Source of the DNA: Bythopirellula sp.
GTDB lineage: Bacteria; Planctomycetota; Planctomycetia; Pirellulales; Lacipirellulaceae
Assembly (NCBI GenBank): GCA_028285205.1
Contig: JANQQA010000309.1
Span: 1-47,397, forward strand
Reading direction: 5' to 3'
Length of the DNA: 47,397 bases
Part shown: in pieces, positions 45,070 through 47,397 of the stretch
How positions within the stretch are numbered: the stretch's first letter is position 1
Layout of the letters: each line of letters begins with the position of its first letter
Translations under genes and position numbers: made by a program
Notes under the pieces: model-generated
The model's database searches: none
What the model was told of the DNA's origin: nothing
Seen by the model: only the letters and a program-made list of their open reading frames with translations

Positions 45070-46077
45070 ATGAAAATTGCCGTCTTCAGCACCAAAGCGT
45101 ACGACCGTCACTTTCTCGATGCAGAAAACGGTCAGCAGCAACACGACATCGTCTATTTCGAGCCGCAGCTGACTGCGGACACGGCTCGATTGGCGGACGG
45201 GTTCGCGGCCGTCTGTGTGTTCGTGAATGATCAGCTCGACGCGACGACGCTCGAATCGCTTGCGAAAGGCGGGACGCGCGTGATTGCGTTGCGCTGTGCC
45301 GGGTTCAACAACGTCGATCTACACACCGCGGAGCGTCTCGGCATTCAGGTAGTGCGCGTGGCTGCCTATTCGCCTCACGCGGTGGCAGAACACGCGGTGG
45401 CGCTGCTGCTGACACTGAATCGGAAGATCCATCGTGCGCACAACCGAATTCGCGAGGGTAACTTTTCGCTGGAGGGACTGCTCGGGTTCGACCTGCATGG
45501 CAAGACAGTGGGCGTTGTTGGCACGGGACGCATCGGCGAGATCTTTGCCGGTATCATGACTGGATTTGGTTGCCACGTTCTCGCATTTGATCCGATACGC
45601 AATCCGACCGTCGAACAGTTGGGCATCGCCTACGTTGACCTACCGGAGCTCTTTCGTGCCTCCGACATGGTGAGTCTGCATTGTCCGTTGACCCCAGAGA
45701 CGCATCATCTGATCGACGCGTCCGCCATCGAGCAGTTGAAAGAAGGAGTGATGCTGATCAACACTAGTCGGGGCGCCCTGATTGACGCTCGCGCTTTGAT
45801 TGATGGGCTCAAATCGGCGCGCATTGGTTCCGTGGGCTTGGACGTGTACGAGGAAGAGGCCGATCTCTTTTTTGAGGACCTGTCGGGCCGCGTGATCCAG
45901 GACGATGTCTTCGCCCGCCTAATGACTTTTCCCAATGTCATCATCACAGGACATCAAGCATTCTTCACGCAGAACGCTCTGCAGAACATCGCCGCAACCA
46001 CGCTGAGCAACGTCACGGCGCTCGAATCGAACGAGCCATGTCCGAATCTCGTCAGCACAGCGGTGCTGAGACGCTGA
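45070..46077 (+). CDS. ldhA: D-lactate dehydrogenase (D-2-hydroxyacid dehydrogenase family)
   Basis: A 335-residue NAD-dependent dehydrogenase reducing pyruvate to D-lactate, cytoplasmic. The Rossmann motif is VVGTGRIGEIFAG (149-161). The catalytic residues expected for the family are present: Arg234 in NTSRGALID, Glu263 in DVYEEEADLF and His295 in GHQAFFT. Their numbering is almost the same as in E. coli LdhA, which supports the D-lactate assignment. GAGGAG precedes ATG 45070. It sits between the pilus genes cpaE and cpaF without an obvious functional link. Confidence 0.93.
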   Translation: MKIAVFSTKAYDRHFLDAENGQQQHDIVYFEPQLTADTARLADGFAAVCVFVNDQLDATTLESLAKGGTRVIALRCAGFNNVDLHTAERLGIQVVRVAAYSPHAVAEHAVALLLTLNRKIHRAHNRIREGNFSLEGLLGFDLHGKTVGVVGTGRIGEIFAGIMTGFGCHVLAFDPIRNPTVEQLGIAYVDLPELFRASDMVSLHCPLTPETHHLIDASAIEQLKEGVMLINTSRGALIDARALIDGLKSARIGSVGLDVYEEEADLFFEDLSGRVIQDDVFARLMTFPNVIITGHQAFFTQNALQNIAATTLSNVTALESNEPCPNLVSTAVLRR

Positions 46078-46416
46078 TACAGTACGCGTAGGGACCAATG
46101 CTCGCTGGGCCAGGTTCGACGGCCCCGATCTCACCGATTTGGCAGTCTATATTGCGGGCTTTACAAGCCGGTTAGCCCCAAGAGCTTATTCGCTCCCGCA
46201 CAACCGGCACAATCGGCAGATTTTTCTTGTGCTGTGTGTTTGCAGCAGCGGGTCGGGTGATCTTGCCTCATCGCCAAGACGTGTGAGCTATGTTTGCATG
46301 ACGCAAGAAATAGCGGTCAGTGGCCGGTTATCAGGAGTCAGTGCAAATCGCTGACTTTGAATAATTGTTGCTGGCTTCTGACCACTGTCTACAGGCTACT
46401 TCCTTCAGGTGCTGCG
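46078..46416. other. Leader region of cpaF
   Basis: These 339 bp contain no gene. Two weak stems are possible: GTCAG/CTGAC around TGCAAATCG near 46336-46354, and CAGTGG/CCACTG between about 46318 and 46387. Neither has a T-run or matches a family I can name. The cpaF promoter is presumably here. Confidence 0.4.
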
Positions 46417-47397
46417 ATGACCAAGATCAACACCACGATGCCGCCGATGGGTGGAAATGACCGTGCGGCGGAGTTCGATAAGCTCAAGCAAAACATCCAC
46501 TCCAAGCTGGTCGACAAGCTCGATCTGTCGCACGTTGGCGAACTGGAAGGCGACGTGCTACGTCGCGAGATTCGCCTCGTCGTGGAGCATCTTTGCGACA
46601 CCGAAGACACGTTTCTCAATCGTACCGAGCGGGAAAAGCTCGTCGACGAGGTGTTGGATGAGACATTTGGCCTCGGTCCACTTGAGATGTTGCTAAAGGA
46701 ACCGGCGATCAGCGAAATCATGATCAACGGACCGAAGAACGTCTACGTCGAAAATAGCGGCAACCTGGAACTCAGCGACGTCAAGTTCCGCGACGACAAG
46801 CACCTGATGCAGATCATCGACCGCATCGTCTCGAAGGTTGGTCGTCGTGTGGACGAAGTCTGTCCGATGGTCGACGCTCGTCTGCCGGATGGCTCGCGTG
46901 TGAACGCGATCATTCCGCCGCTGGCTTTGGACGGCCCGAGTGTGACGATTCGTCGTTTTGGCTCGAACCCGCTGAAGCTGGAAGACTTGCTCAACTACAA
47001 GAGTATGACGCCCGAGATGGTGATGCTGCTGGAAGGTGCGATGAAAGCACGGCTGAACATCATCATTTCTGGAGGTACTGGTTCTGGTAAGACGACACTG
47101 CTCAACACGCTGTCCAGCTTTATCTCCAACGAAGATCGCATCGTGACGATCGAAGACGCCGCGGAACTGCAGCTGCAACAGAACCACGTCGTGCGACTGG
47201 AAACGCGTCCGCCGAACATCGAAGGCAAGGGCCGCATCTCGGCGACCGACCTGGTTCGTAATACGTTGCGTATGCGTCCCGATCGAATCATCATCGGCGA
47301 ATGTCGTGGGGCGGAGACGCTCGACATGCTGCAGGCGATGAATACCGGTCACGAGGGCTCCATGTCAACGGTGCACGCCAACAATACCGCCGACGTC
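46417..47397 (+). CDS. cpaF: Tad secretion ATPase CpaF/TadA (3' end missing)
   Basis: The frame is open for 327 codons from ATG 46417 to the right edge. It is a secretion ATPase of the type II/IV superfamily: an N-terminal domain (EINFGLGPLE-type segment, here DETFGLGPLEMLL), ISEIMINGPKNVYVE, Walker A GGTGSGKTT at 219-227, the Asp box TIEDAAELQL, and the Walker B/His-box region RMRPDRIIIGECRGAE and GHEGSMSTVHAN. It powers assembly of the Flp pilus together with the proteins encoded at 36.8-42.6 kb. The remaining C-terminus and the TadB/TadC membrane proteins are expected beyond the window. Confidence 0.96.
   Translation, partial: MTKINTTMPPMGGNDRAAEFDKLKQNIHSKLVDKLDLSHVGELEGDVLRREIRLVVEHLCDTEDTFLNRTEREKLVDEVLDETFGLGPLEMLLKEPAISEIMINGPKNVYVENSGNLELSDVKFRDDKHLMQIIDRIVSKVGRRVDEVCPMVDARLPDGSRVNAIIPPLALDGPSVTIRRFGSNPLKLEDLLNYKSMTPEMVMLLEGAMKARLNIIISGGTGSGKTTLLNTLSSFISNEDRIVTIEDAAELQLQQNHVVRLETRPPNIEGKGRISATDLVRNTLRMRPDRIIIGECRGAETLDMLQAMNTGHEGSMSTVHANNTADV

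Noticed and set aside
46300..46400. Weak stems before cpaF, considered as a second c-di-GMP riboswitch
   Set aside because: The GGCAAA and GCAAAGCC signatures are absent and the stems are only 5-6 bp.

Overview
The window reads as chromosomal DNA of a planctomycete, most likely a member of the Pirellulales (this placement is inference). The support is the combination of DUF1501 and DUF1549/DUF1553 cytochrome proteins, a DUF1559 prepilin-like protein, several PEP-CTERM proteins with dockerin-like calcium loops, sulfatases beside a GntR/LacI-type regulator, and a Tad/Flp pilus locus. Genes are dense and lie on both strands. There is no phage, insertion sequence or CRISPR array.

Region 1 (1-11.9 kb) is general metabolism and signalling. 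A MoxR ATPase is followed by a DUF58 protein cut by the left edge. Next come a Gfo/Idh/MocA oxidoreductase and an SMP-30/gluconolactonase-like secreted enzyme. A minus-strand run then holds a hydantoinase-type amidohydrolase, an alpha/alpha-toroid protein, a secreted protein with a possible papain-like triad, and galactokinase. A membrane-bound HD-GYP protein (probable c-di-GMP phosphodiesterase), a UPF0104 membrane protein and tRNA-Ala(GGC) close the region, with a decayed PEP-CTERM remnant after the tRNA.

Region 2 (12.8-33 kb) looks like a polysaccharide and surface-protein region. A GntR-HTH/LacI-type regulator precedes sulfatase, MFS transporter and sulfatase genes on the minus strand. 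Divergent from it are PEP-CTERM genes, one of which is an apparent head-to-tail fusion of two complete PEP-CTERM proteins. These are followed by a DUF1559 protein, two tandem purple-acid-phosphatase-like metallophosphoesterases, a TPR lipoprotein, and the planctomycete DUF1549/DUF1553 plus DUF1501 pair. The intergenic space between the two sides carries a candidate operator for the regulator.

Region 3 (33.7-36.1 kb) is a small minus-strand cassette: an alpha/alpha-toroid protein, a Tat-exported DUF362 protein and a stand-alone LuxR-type HTH protein.

Region 4 (36.4-47.4 kb) is a Tad/Flp pilus locus: flp pilin, prepilin peptidase (cpaA/tadV), cpaB/rcpC, secretin cpaC/rcpA, cpaE/tadZ and, after an unrelated secreted protein and a D-lactate dehydrogenase, the ATPase cpaF/tadA, cut by the right edge. 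The most interesting element is upstream of flp. A 97-nt RNA at 36465-36561 has the conserved sequence and pairing of a class I cyclic-di-GMP riboswitch. The 5' strand of its closing stem can pair either with the aptamer's own 3' strand or with the flp ribosome-binding site, because both contain the same hexamer. This suggests a translational ON switch tying pilin synthesis to c-di-GMP, in a window that also encodes an HD-GYP protein. A strong intrinsic terminator follows flp.
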